NCBI GenBank assembly: GCA_009667805.1
Contig: CM019065.1
Coordinates: forward strand, 21,913,822-21,977,821
DNA: 64,000 nucleotides
DNA from: Leptobrachium leishanense
Taxonomy: Eukaryota; Chordata; Amphibia; Anura; Megophryidae
Direction: 5' to 3'
Below are positions 1 through 11,224 of this stretch, piece after piece. Made by a program: the position numbers and the translations under genes. Numbering within the stretch: position 1 is the first letter of the stretch; every line of letters starts with the position of its first letter. The notes under the pieces were generated by a model. That model saw only the letters and a list, made by a program, of their open reading frames with translations, was not told where the DNA came from and made no database searches.

Positions 1-1800
1 TGTGCTGGGCTTGGTGCTAGGTACTGGGCTCTGTGCTCGGTGCTGTGCTCTGGGCTCAGTGCTGGGCTCTGTGCTCGGTGCTGGGCTCTGTGCTCGGCTC
101 GGCGCTGGGCTGTGTTCAGGTACTGGGCTCTGCGCTTGGCTCTGCGCTCAGGTGCTGGGCTCTGCGCTCAGGTGCTGGGCTCTGTGCTGGGCTCAGGTGC
201 TGGGCTCTGTGCTGGGCTCAGGTGCTGGGCTCTGTGCTCAGGTGCTGGGCTCTGCGCTGGGCTTTGCGCTTGGCTCTGCGCTCGGCTCTGTGCTGGGCTC
301 GGTGCTAGGTACTGGGCTCTGTGCTCGGTGCTGTGCTCTGGGCTCAGTGCTGGGCTCTGTGCTCGGTGCTGGGCTCTGTGCTCGGCTCGGCGCTGGGCTG
401 TGTTCAGGTACTGGGCTCTGCGCTTGGCTCTGCGCTCAGGTGCTGGGCTCTGTGGTCAGGTGCTGGGCTCTGTGCTGGGCTCAGGTGCTGGGCTCTGTGC
501 TGGGCTCAGGTGCTGGGCTCTGTGCTCAGGTGCTGGGCTCTGCGCTGGGCTCTGCGCTTGGCTCTGCGCTAGGTGCTGGGCTCTGTGCTCGGTGCTGTGC
601 TCTGGGCTCGGTGCTGGGCTCTGTGCTCGGCTCGGCGCTGGGCTGTGTTCAGGTACTGGGCTCTGCGCTTGGCTCTGGGCTCTGCGCTTGGCTCTGCGCT
701 CAGGTGCTTGGCTCTGCGCTCAGGTGCTGGGCTCTGCGCTCAGGTGCTGGGCTCTGCGCTCAGGTGCTGGGCTCAGGTGCTGGGCTCTGCGCTCAGGTGC
801 TGGGCTCTGCGCTCAGGTGCTGGGCTCTGCGCTCAGGTGCTGGGCTCTGTGCTCAGGTGCTGGGCTCGGCTCTGCGCTCGGCTCGGGTGCTGGGCTCGGT
901 GCTTGGCTCTGGGCTCGGTGCTGGGCTCTGTGCTCGGTGCTGGGCTCTGTGCTTGGTGCTGGGCTCTGTGCTCGGTGCTGGGCTCTGTGCTCGGTGCTGG
1001 GCTCTGTGCTCTGTGCTGGGCTCTGTGCTGGGCTCAGGTGCTGGGCTCTGTGCTGGGCTCAGGTGCTGGGCTCAGGTGCTGGGCTCTGTGCTCAGGTGCT
1101 GGGCTCTGCGCTGGGCTCTGCGCTTGGCTCTGCGCTCGGCTCTGCGCTCGGCTCGGTGCTGGGCTCGGTGCTAGGTGCTGGGCTCTGTGCTCGGTGCTGT
1201 GCTCTGGGCTCGGTGCTGGGCTCTGTGCTCGGTGCTGGGCTCTGTGCTCGGCTCGGCGCTGGGCTGTGTTCAGGTACTGGGCTCTGCGCTTGGCTCTGGG
1301 CTCTGCGCTTGGCTCTGCGCTCGGCTCTGCGCTCAGGTGCTGGGCTCTGCGCTCAGGTGCTGGGCTCTGGGCTCAGGTGCTGGGCTCTGCGCTCAGGTGC
1401 TGGGCTCTGCGCTCAGGTGCTGGGCTCTGCGCTCAGGTGCTGGGCTCTGTGCTCAGGTGCTGGGCTCGGCTCTGCGCTCGGCTCGGGTGCTGGGCTCGGT
1501 GCTGGGCTCTGGGCTCGGTGCTGGGCTCTGTGCTCGGTGCTGGGCTCTGTGCTCGGTGCTGGGCTCTGTGCTCGGTGCTGGGCTCTGTGCTCTGTGCTGG
1601 GCTCTGTGCTCGGTGCTGGGGTCAGGGCTCGGTGCTGGGGTCAGGGCTCGGTGCTGGGCTCTGTGCTCGGTGCTGGGCTCTGTGCTCTGTGCTGGGCTCT
1701 GTGCTCGGTGCTGGGGTCAGGGCTCGGTGCTGGGGTCAGGGCTCGGTGCTGGGCTCTGGGCTCGGTGCTGGGCTCTGGGCTCGGTGCTGGGCTCAGTGCT
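1..1800. repeat. GC-rich minisatellite inside Helitron H1
   Basis: This is a tandem array of 10-12 bp variants such as GTGCTGGGCTCT, GTGCTCGGTGCT and GCGCTCAGGTGCT. It has higher-order structure: blocks around 1-300, 301-570 and 1140-1500 repeat the same order of variants. All three plus frames stay open for hundreds of codons because the units lack T-A starts, so the low-complexity Leu/Cys/Ala/Gly translations are not genes. Confidence 0.93.
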
Positions 1801-1801
1801 C

Positions 1802-1945
1802 TGTGGCGTTTTCGCGCCCTTCCAACATTGGTGGTCCTGCGGCGGGAGGCGCGTGGCAACCTCCGTAACAGGCTGTGGCGGTTGGATGCCACCCGCCGCA
1901 GCACGCCCAAAGCGTCCTACGGAGGTTGGATGCGCGCGCAGTCCG
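1802..1945. repeat. GC-rich inverted-repeat module shared with Helitron H3
   Basis: The segment contains GCGTGGCAACCTCCGTAAC, GCCGCAGCACGCCCAAAGCG and CGGAGGTTGGATGCGC. The same words occur in the same order at 56597-56700, where they form one arm of a palindrome. The module links H1 and H3 as relatives although their minisatellites differ. Confidence 0.75.
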
Positions 1946-1991
1946 TTTTTTGGCGACGGACACGCCGGAGATTATCCTTTTATAGGATAGA

Positions 1992-2320
1992 TTGAGTTAA
2001 AACGGGAATATTTTTAACATTGAAGGATATGGGATTCTCCTGAATAAACCTGCCGAATGAAACCACCGAACAGCAGGGCATTTCGGCAACTTTTCACTGC
2101 TGTTTTTTGTTCTCTGAATAGGCAAAGCATTGCTTCTCTATGGGGATTTCACTGCCCTCGAACAGGCACCGAACAGGCACCGTATGTGCAGGCAATTCGC
2201 CAACATTTGGCGAACTGCCTGCTCTCTGAATAGCCGAATGGCCAGGAAAGGTAACCGTACACTGAATTTCAGCATTCGGTTACCTTTCTCAAGCAATTCG
2301 GATCTCTTTGAATAACCCTG
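1992..2320 (+). mobile_element. Family A DNA element, right-hand fragment
   Basis: The fragment matches the right part of the intact family A element at 53682-54579 and copies at 20960-22435 and 23053-25110. It contains the characteristic internal inverted repeat (GGTAACCG...CATTCGGTTACC) and ends in TCTCTTTGAATAACCCTG. The left part must lie beyond Helitron H1. It is non-coding; the 61-codon open frame at 2130 is chance. Confidence 0.75.
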
Positions 2321-2731
2321 TTAGATTCTCGGTGTCGTGCACCAGTTACTAAGACACAATTTTTCTGCACTTGAATGTGACAGGTGCATATCATTTCAAT
2401 ATTTGACCGCAGGGTCCAACCCTGCACTCTTCCACAATACTTTAGAGTAGACATGTGCACAGCACAAAATTTCGTTTTGAACTAATGGATTAGTCCTAAA
2501 ATGCAATTTATTTAGTTGCTAAAGAAATTCGTTTTCAGTTCTTTAGTATGAAAACTAATTTCATCCGAAAACCAGTGGATACAATTACTATTGTAGTGGC
2601 TCCTCAGAGGGTTGAGATTGCTGCTTGTTACAGTATCTCTCACTCTCAGCACAATGTGTCAGGCAATGCTGTTACAGTAACTGACTGCTGCTCATCACAG
2701 CGCTCAGAGTTTCCGTAAAACTAGTAAATAA

Positions 2732-2733
<2 letters not shown>

Positions 2734-2762
<29 letters not shown>
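2734..2762. repeat. (TA)n microsatellite
   Basis: A run of about 14 TA units lies at the centre of an inverted repeat whose arms contain CAGCGCTCAGAGTTT and AAACTCTGAGCGCTG, so this part of the small hAT could form a cruciform. Confidence 0.9.
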
Positions 2763-2923
2763 GAGGTTAGAACAATATTATTTCCTTGTTTTACTGAAAC
2801 TCTGAGCGCTGTTACAGTCAGTTACTGTAACAGCTGAGCCTGATACATTGTACTGAGAGATAATATAACAAGCTGCCGATCTCAGCGCTCACAGCCACTG
2901 GATTTAAAGGGCTAAAAAAAAGG

Positions 2924-3095
2924 CTCCTCTCTGTATAATGTATAGAACCTCCTTCTGCATTAATTAATACCCCTCTCTGTATAATGTATACAACATCCAC
3001 CTGTATTAATTAATACCCCTCTCTGTATAATGTATAGAACATCCTCCTGCATTAATTAATGCCCCTCTCTGTATAGAACATCCTACTGCATTGGC
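2924..3095. repeat. 46-bp tandem repeat, about 3.7 copies
   Basis: The unit begins CCCCTCTCTGTATAATGTAT and ends in ATTAATTAAT. Three full copies are followed by one shortened by an internal deletion. It lies inside the small hAT at 2448-4034. Confidence 0.85.
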
Positions 3096-4289
3096 ATGTG
3101 GAGGGTGCAGAACTTTGGAATGCAATGCTTATCCAGCACAGGAGTGAGAACTTTTACTTAAACTTTGCATCTCTGTGGGGGAGACACAGGAATATAAAAG
3201 CAGGGGAGAGGGAAAATATTAACGTAAATCAGTCTGAAAGCTCAGAGAAGAGATGACTGGTGCAAATTTATTTTTATAATAAAATAAAGCACTTTAAATC
3301 CAGGGAAAACATTCAAATAAATCACACTGAAGGCTCATAATGACAGAGTAACTGTGAGAGCTGGATACTAAATGTATCAGGCGTGGAAAGAAAACCTTTA
3401 TAACAAGCAGCACTGGGAGAGGAGAGGGACTTAATATAAAACGTGTATTATAGAGGAGGAAAGGGGGATAGTGCTCCTGGAGAATATAAAATGTATCAGA
3501 CCTAAGCCCCTATTATGCAGAGCGGGAGGGGAGATAACACACGTTTTATAAAGTCCCTCTTTTCTCCCAGCGCTGCTTGTTATAAAGGGGTTTTTACTAT
3601 CCAGCCCTCCTCTGTCATTAGCTTTCAGTGTGATTTATTTGAATGTTTTCCTTCTCCAGCTGCTTTTATCATCTTGTCTGCTTCATAGACATGCAAGGGT
3701 TAAGTAAAGGTTTCCTCTCCTGTGCTGGCTGTCTGTGCTGCGAGTGAGTATTCTGGAGCTCTATCACTGTCTGAGTTTCGGGTAGGGGTCGGGAAGGATT
3801 ACACATACAAACCTTTTCTGTAGCTTTGCGATGTTATGCTCTTCATTGCTGGTCTCCGTCACTCATCAATGTAATATCACAAAAAGGACTGAAACTAAAA
3901 TGTAGTGCATTTTATTTTAGTTTCTTTCGTTTTTTTGTACTGAGCAGTTTCGTATCTCTGGAGTCATACTAAAACTAAATTATCCCAAAATTCTGACTAA
4001 ATCGTTTTAGTACTAAAACGAATGCACATGTCTACTTTAGAGGGCTTCTGGTGTGAAGGCACTAGCTGGCACCAAAGACCCATTATTTGGGTGCACTGAC
4101 CCTTGTACCGGATGCATACAGGGCAGCCATCAGAAATGATGGGGCCCCTTACTGAACCTCACGATGGGGCCCCCCGTAAACTTCCTCAACCCGTAACATC
4201 TTTTCGCCCCCTTCCAAAACAAAAAAAGGACATAACACAGTTCCACAGCAATAAAACTCAAAGTAATGTGTGATGTGTATGAGCGTATC

Positions 4290-4610
4290 TGTCATGTCTG
4301 GGGCTCAGAGGGGGCCCGGGATTCAGCGGCGCCAGGAGTTGTGCCGGCTTCCGGAGCTCGCAGGCTGGTCAGGAGGTGGGGCATGGCATGATGACCCGCC
4401 GGGTTTAAATACAGACAGAGCGATCCGGCTCATTGCCCTGTCCTGAAGTTTGCTTCCCTCAGTGTTGAATGTCTCCTGGCGATTCACTACTTGGTTGATT
4501 TTTCAGTCTCCATTGTTAACTGGCTTGTATGAAAACCATCCCCGTGTACCAGTCCTTGGCTATTCCCTGACCACTCTAACACTGATCGATTTGGGCTTGT
4601 GTTAGAATGC
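4290..4610. mobile_element. LTR fragment related to the solo LTR at 31914
   Basis: It starts TGTCATGTCTGGGGCTC, like the solo LTR start TGTCATG. It shares GCCGGGTTTAAA and CTCATTGCCCTGTC with 32070-32110 in the same order. The right boundary is unclear, and no paired LTR or target duplication was seen. Confidence 0.5.
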
Positions 4611-4659
4611 GTCCTCGTATACTGTCTGGCCTATTTCAGGTATACCCTGTCCTGTGTGT

Positions 4660-4822
4660 TGGTCAAACATATCCCACTCGTTGTTGGTCAAACATTTCCC
4701 ACTCGTTGTTGGTCAAACATTTCCCATGGCTTCAAATTGCGTTTAAACATAAGCAAAAGCCTTAAAAATGAGCTCAGCACAGAGCGGTGAAATGGCTCAG
4801 CACTCAGCAGTGAACGGGTTAA
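4660..4822. mobile_element. End fragment of a TTAA-type DNA element
   Basis: Reversed, it reads from TTAA (4819-4822) into CCCGTTCACTGCTGAG, then CTCTGTGCTGAGCTCATTTT. This matches the starts of the elements at 7211 and 43634. The near-duplicated words CACTCGTTGTTGGTCAAACA at 4676-4720 are a short local tandem. The rest of the element is missing. Confidence 0.5.
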
Positions 4823-5066
4823 ATTGTTTTTTTTAAAAAAAAAAAAATCCATTGTTTCCTGTCCCCCAGGTCAGTACCTGGACCCCCATACACCTTTTAT
4901 TGACAATATCTTGCATATATGCCCTCTTGGAGAGGACCTTAATTTTCGAACGTTCGATCCCCATTGACTTGCATGGTGTTCGCATTGTGTTCGAGTTCGC
5001 GGTCAAACTTGTTCGGGTGTTCGAGTTCGAATGCGAACCGAACACGGGGGTGTTCGGCCCATCACT

Positions 5067-5854
5067 AGTGAAGAACTGTTATAATCCTGAAGGAGGAAAG
5101 AAATGTTGGAATCTTTGAAGGGTTAAAATCTGGCAAAATCTGGTAAAATGTTTAAATGTATAAAGCTGCTGTTGTTGGTTTTTGAGTGTGTTGACGGGAG
5201 TGCTCTCTTCCTGGTTTGTTATATAAATATATACTGTATATTATTAGAACAGTGGTAACGTTACTGTTTATAATAGAAAGGGTTAATTTATATATTTTTG
5301 ATTGGTTAGGTGAGGGCTGATTAGAGGAGGGTTAAATCAGAGGATAAAGGATAAGTGTTGGGGCTGTGAATTAAAAGGTTAATTTGGGGGGTGTTCTGTT
5401 ACACTCTAATGCTCCCAGCTGAGCTTCACACAGAGACCCTGAGTGAGCAGCTGTTGCTTTAACACTCAGGAGGAGCAGTTTCTCAGCAGGGAAGGCTGTC
5501 AGCACCCAGCCAGCCCCCTGCCCTGCTTTGCCGGCATGCACAAAAGAGCCCCGGGATGTTTAACATGACACCCTGATGCCTGCTTGGGTCAGTCCGCCCC
5601 TGCTTGCATTGCCCCCGTTTCCCCCAGACAGGCGCCCAGGGGCAAGTGCCTCCCTTCCCCCTTCGCTATACCACCGGGGCACAATCAACAATAAAGATGC
5701 TTTCTAGGTGGTGAGCTTTGCTGTTTTTTTCTGCCTTTTTTAATCGTATTCAATAAGTAGCATTCGATTAGGAAGAACATAAAATAATAAGAATGGTCGA
5801 TTTATGGACGAATTACAAACGTTTTGGCTCATATGTGATGAAAGTAAAGCTTAC
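5067..5854. other. Intron 3 sequence of the V2R gene, no feature recognised
   Basis: This is AT-rich sequence containing a CAGCTGAGC / CTGAGTGAGCAGCTG palindromic patch near 5415-5455 and a CT-rich stretch. Nothing coding or clearly mobile was seen. Exon 4 of the receptor is not here, so intron 3 extends beyond the window start. Confidence 0.5.
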
Positions 5855-6685
5855 CTGCCATGGCTGGAAATCTTTAATATCTGCACATAATCGTTTGGAA
5901 AATGGACCTTCACCTTTTTTGCAGTTATTCATGTTTCTCAAAGCGTTGGCCACAACAAGGACTGCATTGTACATGTTATATGCCCCTCTTAATTGAGATA
6001 CATCGCTGTAGGCATTTTGGAGGCTTTCTAGATTTTCTGATCCAGTGCACTCTTTCACGTTTGTGACCAAAGATCCTGTTTCATTTTTATCACTTATGAA
6101 CCTGCAATTGAAGGCTGACTCCCAAAAAATCTTTATCCAGGCTCCTCCCAAGGACATGGAAGGATTGATTGTGTTGAGGAATTGTTTAAGACCAGGTATT
6201 GTCCCACTATGAAGAGCTAGACCTATTGTACCTGATAGAAGAGTCGAAAACATGTCCAAAGAGAAAGCAGTGGTTGTAGACCATCCTGCATTTGCAACAA
6301 ATGTTTTTCCTGTAACATTCTGTTTTACCATCTCATTCAATATGGGTACTATGTCATAGCTGGCGGCAAAAAGAACCACAACCTTAGCTGTTGATGTCTT
6401 TATGATCTTAACAATATGAGGAGCATTGCGGTCTGGGTAGCTTGTCAGAATCTTCTCATTGAACGCCACACATGCTCCGGCTTTGACTATCTCTTGACTA
6501 ATAAGCTGAACTCCCAGTTGTCCATAGTCAGTGTCCGCAGCTACTAACCCAACCCAAGTCCAATGTAAATGTACCACTAGATCTGCAAGTCCTTTAGACT
6601 GAAATGCATCACTTGGATTAGTCCTAAGGAAGGAGGGAAACCTGATGTGGTCACTGAGGATGGCGCTGCCTGAATAATGGCTGAT
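5855..6685 (-). CDS. Vomeronasal type-2 receptor, exon 3 (ligand-binding domain)
   Basis: The exon is 831 bp (277 codons, phase 0 at both ends). The acceptor is CTTTATCAACAG before ATCAGC, and the donor is TGGCAG|GTAAGC. The product is the main part of the extracellular Venus-flytrap (ANF receptor) domain of a family C GPCR, which in V2Rs binds peptides or amino acids on vomeronasal or olfactory neurons. Recognisable words are QFPSFLRT-like RFPSFLRTNPSDAFQS near the start, VAADTDYGQLGVQLIS in the middle, and the family-typical end IKDFQPWQ. NVT and NET are possible glycosylation sites. No stop or frameshift occurs. It could equally be called an extracellular calcium-sensing receptor-like gene, but exon sizes and wording favour V2R. 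Confidence 0.9.
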
Positions 6686-6894
6686 CTGTTGATAAAGTAA
6701 AGCTGGGTATGAAACAAAATTATGTTTTTTTATTACAGTGATTCAACCCTTTCAGTCTCTTTGAGTTTATCGGTCTGTTAGAAACCTCATTATGAGTAGG
6801 GATGAGCTGTTCGGGTTCGGACGGTTCGGAGTTCGACCCGAACTTTGGCAGTTTGAAAGTTCGCGAACTTCGAACTTTTTGGGTGTGTCCGGTT

Positions 6895-7018
6895 CGAGAA
6901 AAGAAATTTTGGAAAAAGTATAGAAAATGCTTAAAACAATACAAAAAAATCTAGAAATAAAGAGACTCTTTACTGCAGAATATTATAAGGTACGGTTTAT
7001 TAGCTATTGAATTAAAAA
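6895..7018 (+). mobile_element. Family A internal fragment
   Basis: The words AAATGCTTAAAA, AAATAAAGAGACTC, TTTACTGCAGAATATTATAA and GGTTTATTAG match the middle of the family A copies at 21430-21510 and 54180-54260 in order and spacing. Both ends of the parent element are missing. Confidence 0.65.
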
Positions 7019-7210
7019 CTAATGTGTACGTGGAAAGATTATCAACTCTAAATGAGCTCTGTTCACAAATGGGCATAACACCAGGTGTTTTTAGTCTGGT
7101 AATCAATTTGATACATTGTACACTATACTGAGGGGTGGGGTGGTGTCTGCTTCTGATTGAGACTTGAGAATTAATCTCCATCCTAAAACATCCTAATATG
7201 CTGAATTTAA

Positions 7211-8386
7211 CCCTTTCGCTGCTGAGGCTTTTCACACCTCTGTGCTGAGGTCATTTTTACCGCTTTCGCTCATCATGTTTAACCGCGTTTTGTAGCCATA
7301 TTTTGATATATGACCCAGACATATTATATATCGTTCTTTCCGGCAGACTTGGCAGATTCATAATATGTCATTATTATATGTATACGTTATGTCATGTCTG
7401 TATATTATAACACAAAATGCAATAAAATTTGAATTTTCAATAATTTATTATGTGTAAAGTGTTTTTTTTTCACATTTTAACATGCGATCGTTTGCGGTTA
7501 TATTTTGTATGGGGTGCGCTTGTTAAAAAAATTAGAAATGGGGTCTCGTTACATTTTTTTTGGGAAAATTTTGCTTCTTTTAACAAACGCACCGCATACA
7601 AAAATCGTTAGTGCAGCATTATTGTTCACATTATAAGTGAAATGGTAACAATATTGCTGCATTAACAAAACAAAAACAAACAAAAAAAGTTGTTTATTTT
7701 TTGTTAGAATTTTTTTTTTAAAAAAAATTCATGCTCATGTTTGGTATCCTTGGAAAGGCCATGCTCTGGCCGATCCAACAATATCAATCATTAACCCCTA
7801 GCTGCCACGGATGGGGAGATAGGGGGTTCCAATGAACCCCCTTGGTGGCAGCTAGGGGTTAACTCCAGGACTGGCGTCATCGTGCTATGCACGATGATGC
7901 CAGTCCTCAGGGGGAGTTCCTGGAGGCTTGGCCGACATCCAAGATGTCGGCCAGCTCCAAGAGAGGATCACGATTCGGCGCTTTTCAGCGCCGATTCGTG
8001 ATTCGGCTCCCCAGGGGTTAATCACAGCCACCGTTTGGAAGGGCAGGCTGTGCCCTTCCAAACGGTGCCTGGATTAACCCTCTGCCCCCGGCGATCAGGA
8101 GGGAGAGAGGTTCAAAGGACCTCCCCTCCCTTTCAGGCGCTTCCTCTGCACATGCGGGGGTGCCAGAATTAGATGTCATCGCACCACCGCGATGACATCT
8201 AATTGCTCCGCCGGGGTCCTGGAGTGCTGGGCTGACATCCAAGATGTCAGCCCGCACTGGGGGGTGCAGCAATCCGCCGGAATCCGGCGGATTGCTGCCT
8301 CCTGTGCATGGACGCGCTCAGCGCGTCCATAGCACAGGAGAACCACTTGGCTGGACGCGCTGAGCGCATCCATAGCAGCCAAGTGG
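7211..8386. mobile_element. TTAA-flanked (piggyBac-like) non-autonomous element
   Basis: TTAA stands at 7207-7210 and 8387-8390. The ends read CCCTTTCGCTGCTGAGG and, reversed, CCACTTGGCTGCTATGG. The same family occurs at 42440-43634. The right half is a chain of hairpins, for example the TGCCACGGATGGGGAG / CTTGGTGGCAGCTAGGGG pair at 7800-7860, GACTGGCGTCATCGTGC and its complement, GTTTGGAAGGGCA and its complement, and AGATGTCATCGC and its complement. TTAA duplication is shared by piggyBac and Kolobok elements; the CCC start favours piggyBac. It is non-coding. Confidence 0.68.
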
Positions 8387-8424
8387 TTAACTGGTGTTTG
8401 AAAAAAATTCAAAATAACATCTAA

Positions 8425-8858
8425 GGCTAGGGTCAGATGAGCGCATTTTGTACGGACTGTGCGTCCGTGCAGTATGGACGTACTTACTGACTGACAACAA
8501 GGTAGTGGCCAAACAGTCCGGTTTTTTTGACTGATGTAGCAGGGAAAATAAATTAAAATGAAAAAACATTCTGTCCGTCAAAAATGCTGGACGTATAAAT
8601 GCAGTCCATCTGACCTCGTTTCATCACTCACATACAAAGCTACACGAACGTTGCGGACGTGGCACACTCTGCACGTCCGTTCTAGCAGTATTACGTTCTT
8701 GCCTAACCTGCGTCTGTTTGCTGCATCTGCCATGCATCCGCACTTCCGTGCGGACGTACTTCGTGTGTGGGGCTCCATTGGTCAGAATGCTATGCTGCCA
8801 CGGAGGTACAAATGTGCGGCAACACGGACGTGATAATTGCGCTCGTCTGACCCCAGCC
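8425..8858. mobile_element. Harbinger-like MITE, first copy
   Basis: The ends are GGCTAGGGTCAGATGAGCGC and, reversed, GGCTGGGGTCAGACGAGCGC. TAA lies on the left and TTA on the right, a one-base departure from the 3-bp duplication of PIF/Harbinger elements. The interior is rich in ACGGAC / GTCCGT words on both strands. A second copy with a clean duplication is at 9158-11929. Confidence 0.62.
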
Positions 8859-10339
8859 TTAAGCAATGTTATTTTTCACCTCGGGATTAAACATTCACAG
8901 GGTTATTCAGAGAGCGGTGTATAGCAGGAGAATAACTGGAGAAGTAAAAATTCTAGGTCAAAATAGCCAAACCAGAAAAATTCTCCCATTTAACTCACTT
9001 TCCAAATTGGCTATTTGGTCTAGATTATTCTCTTTTCCTGCCAGTTCTCCTGGCTTTCACCTCTCTCTCAGGGTTGTTCAGAGAAAGGTGAAAACCAGGA
9101 GAATGGCAGGAAAAGAGAACAATCTGGACCAAATAGTCGATTTGGAAAGTGAGATAAGGCTAGGGTCAGACTAACGCATTTTTCACAGCGACCGAAAGTG
9201 CGTCCGAACGCATTGCTGTATTTTTTCACGGAATGCGCGAAAACGGTCATACGATGCACATTTTTGAGTGTGATTTTTTACGGATCCAAACCAGGAAACT
9301 TTGGGTGTCTGGACGTTATGTTGGCCGGACATGAGCAGCGTCTGACGTCTCCAAATCATGCACACATGCCGCTAGTGGACGCAGCGCACTCTGTACGCAG
9401 GGCCGGCGCTAGTGTAAGGCGGCACAGGCGGCCGCCTTACTGTTTTGGCCTGGTGCCAAACTGGTGGGCGCGAAAATACTCTTCCCCTTTATATTCACTG
9501 CTGGCCGGGACAGCGTCATACTAAGGCGGGGGTGGAGCAGTCCGCCCAAGGTATAAATCATTAGGGGGTGTCACAGTGGCACTGGGCTGCCCAGTGCCCG
9601 TAATTTAAACTGAGCGCTCCCCCAAACGTGAACACAGTATTCCTGTGTTTTTAGCTGCAGCCGTCTGCCGGATATGACAGTGAGTCATTTCCGTGGCTAT
9701 TTCCCGATCCCTCCTCAGCTCCTCCATGCTGCAGCTGCGTGCAGACAGCCGGGAAGAGCATTGTGGTCACGTGGGCGAAAAGAGAGACAAGCCTGGTAAG
9801 TGCTGAACGCAGGGTTTGAACCACCAGGGTGCATTGGAGGGGGAGGGGGGCACAGGGGAAAAGCTTGCCGAGAGACCGGAGGAGGAAGGGTGACACTGCA
9901 GCTGGGGAGGAGGAAGGGTGAGAGTGGGAGGGGGGGGAGGAGCAAAGGGCACCCTGCATGTCTGTCTTTTTCCTCTGTCCACCAATAGCCCTGAAATGGA
10001 CTCCTAAATCTAAGGTAGCCTGCTCAAATCACCATGAAACTCCCTGTGGAGTGTGGACACCTTTCAAGTTGTATGCCTGCTTGCAGCCTGACCCCCCCCC
10101 TTCAGCGTAATGGAGAACCCTGTCCTGTTGACAGAGGGGACATCAACAGTTGCCAGTGACAGAGGTGACATCAACAGCCAGCAGCACAGTAATAACCTGG
10201 AAGAGTGTGAATGCTGGGGGGTTACTGCTGGTGAGGTTTAAACACTTAACCCTTGATAGACCAAGTCTCAACTGCACACACTGCTCAATGATTGCTTATT
10301 TGTCCTCAAACTATCACCAATTTGAAGGTTTCTGTATAA

Positions 10340-10465
10340 ATGTGTGCAAAGTATATATATATCTCCTGTGTGTGGTGGTAATATATATATGGGTGTGTGC
10401 ATATGCCTGTGCAGTGTGTGTGTTTTATATATATATATATTTGTATAAAATCACACACACACCTG
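10340..10465. repeat. TA/TG microsatellite cluster
   Basis: Alternating TATATA and TGTGTG runs occur, with a smaller cluster at 10910-10965. The open frame crossing them is low-complexity Tyr/Cys/Val sequence and not a gene. Confidence 0.75.
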
Positions 10466-11224
10466 GTCTGTGCTTGTGTTGCTTGTGTATATGCCTGTGC
10501 TGTGTAGCATTCAGCAGTTATCTTGAGTTAATTTTTTTTCCTTTTTTGCCAAGAACAGATCTTATGGTTTTTGAAAATCAGTGTTTTTTTTTAAAATTTG
10601 ATTTGACTTTGTTCTAGACCGTACTCAGCCAAGATGACACTTCTGGACAAGGAGGGTGTTCCTGGTGTGGACGAACAGGAGGTGGTGAGTTGATCATCAA
10701 AGTTTAAGTGTAATAACTGTTATTTTTCTGTTGTATTGTTCACCTTGGTAAAGGCTCAGTAAACGTTGGACTAGATGTAAGCTTTCATACAGACTAAAGT
10801 TTTTTTTAAGAGCCCCTGAGTGCGTCTCTCGTTGCGGATAAATGGATTTTTCTGAGACCGTTGTACCGGGCAAGCATTGAGGATGTGGGGAGTGCTGTAC
10901 TCAGTGGAAAAGGTGTGTGTTTGTGTGTATAGATATATATATCTCTATCACACCTGTGCTGTGTGTGTAAAAGAAGGCCAGTGTCTGTGGATCTTTAAAC
11001 AATGGTGACAAATTTGGATTCCCCTATCGTGAAAACACCCAAACAGCCACAGGAGAAGCTTCTCCTGCCACAGTTTGGTGTTTCACAACAGGGAAATCTA
11101 AACGTTGTCGCTATTGTTTGCAAACATTGGTTATCTTTCAATAACTGTGTGTGTGTGAAGGTTACATATATGTATATGAGAATTTACATTATACATGGGG
11201 TGACTGACTTGTGACTGACCATTG

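Larger units (their letters stand above)
1..1991 (-). mobile_element. Helitron H1, 5' part, continuing beyond the window start
   Basis: Read on the minus strand, the element starts at 1991 with TCTATCCTATAAAAGG, preceded by A (T at 1992 on plus). The first 60 bases match the starts of the copies at 28674 and 59497, including a shared CGTGTCCGTCGCC stretch and an alternating GCGC region. Next comes a GC-rich inverted-repeat module (1802-1945) that recurs at 56597-56800, then a minisatellite reaching the window edge. The 3' hairpin and CTAG end lie outside. The element sits in a family A element, at GATA|TTGA. No coding capacity is visible. The Helitron assignment comes from the end structure seen complete in the other two copies. 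Confidence 0.72.
2448..4034. mobile_element. Non-autonomous hAT element with 8-bp target duplication
   Basis: The ends are TAGACATGTGCA (2448) and TGCACATGTCTA (4023-4034), a perfect 12-bp terminal inverted repeat. CTTTAGAG occurs directly outside both ends (2440-2447 and 4035-4042), which is the 8-bp duplication typical of hAT elements. The interior has a (TA)n run inside an inverted repeat (CAGCGCTCAGAGTTT and its complement), a 46-bp tandem repeat and further symmetric AT-rich sequence. No transposase is present. Confidence 0.85.
2321..5066. mobile_element. Decayed hAT remnant of the TAGGGATGAGC family, with later insertions
   Basis: The stretch 2321-2439, reversed, resembles 39039-39110 of the 13-kb hAT (GGTTGGACCCTGC, AATGATAT). 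The stretch 4043-4080, reversed, resembles the neighbouring TGCCTTCACACC region. The right end, 4823-5066, matches the hAT terminal block (CTGTCCCCCAGG, GCATATATGCCCTC, then GTTCG-rich sequence) and stops at CCATCACTA, a changed form of the family end CATCCCTA. A small hAT, an LTR piece and a TTAA-element end lie inside. No transposase reading frame survives and no left duplication was found. Confidence 0.5.

Noticed and set aside
2..1995. Several long plus-strand reading frames (up to 651 codons)
   Set aside because: They translate a 10-12 bp minisatellite into Leu/Cys/Ala/Gly repeats in all three frames; openness comes from base composition.
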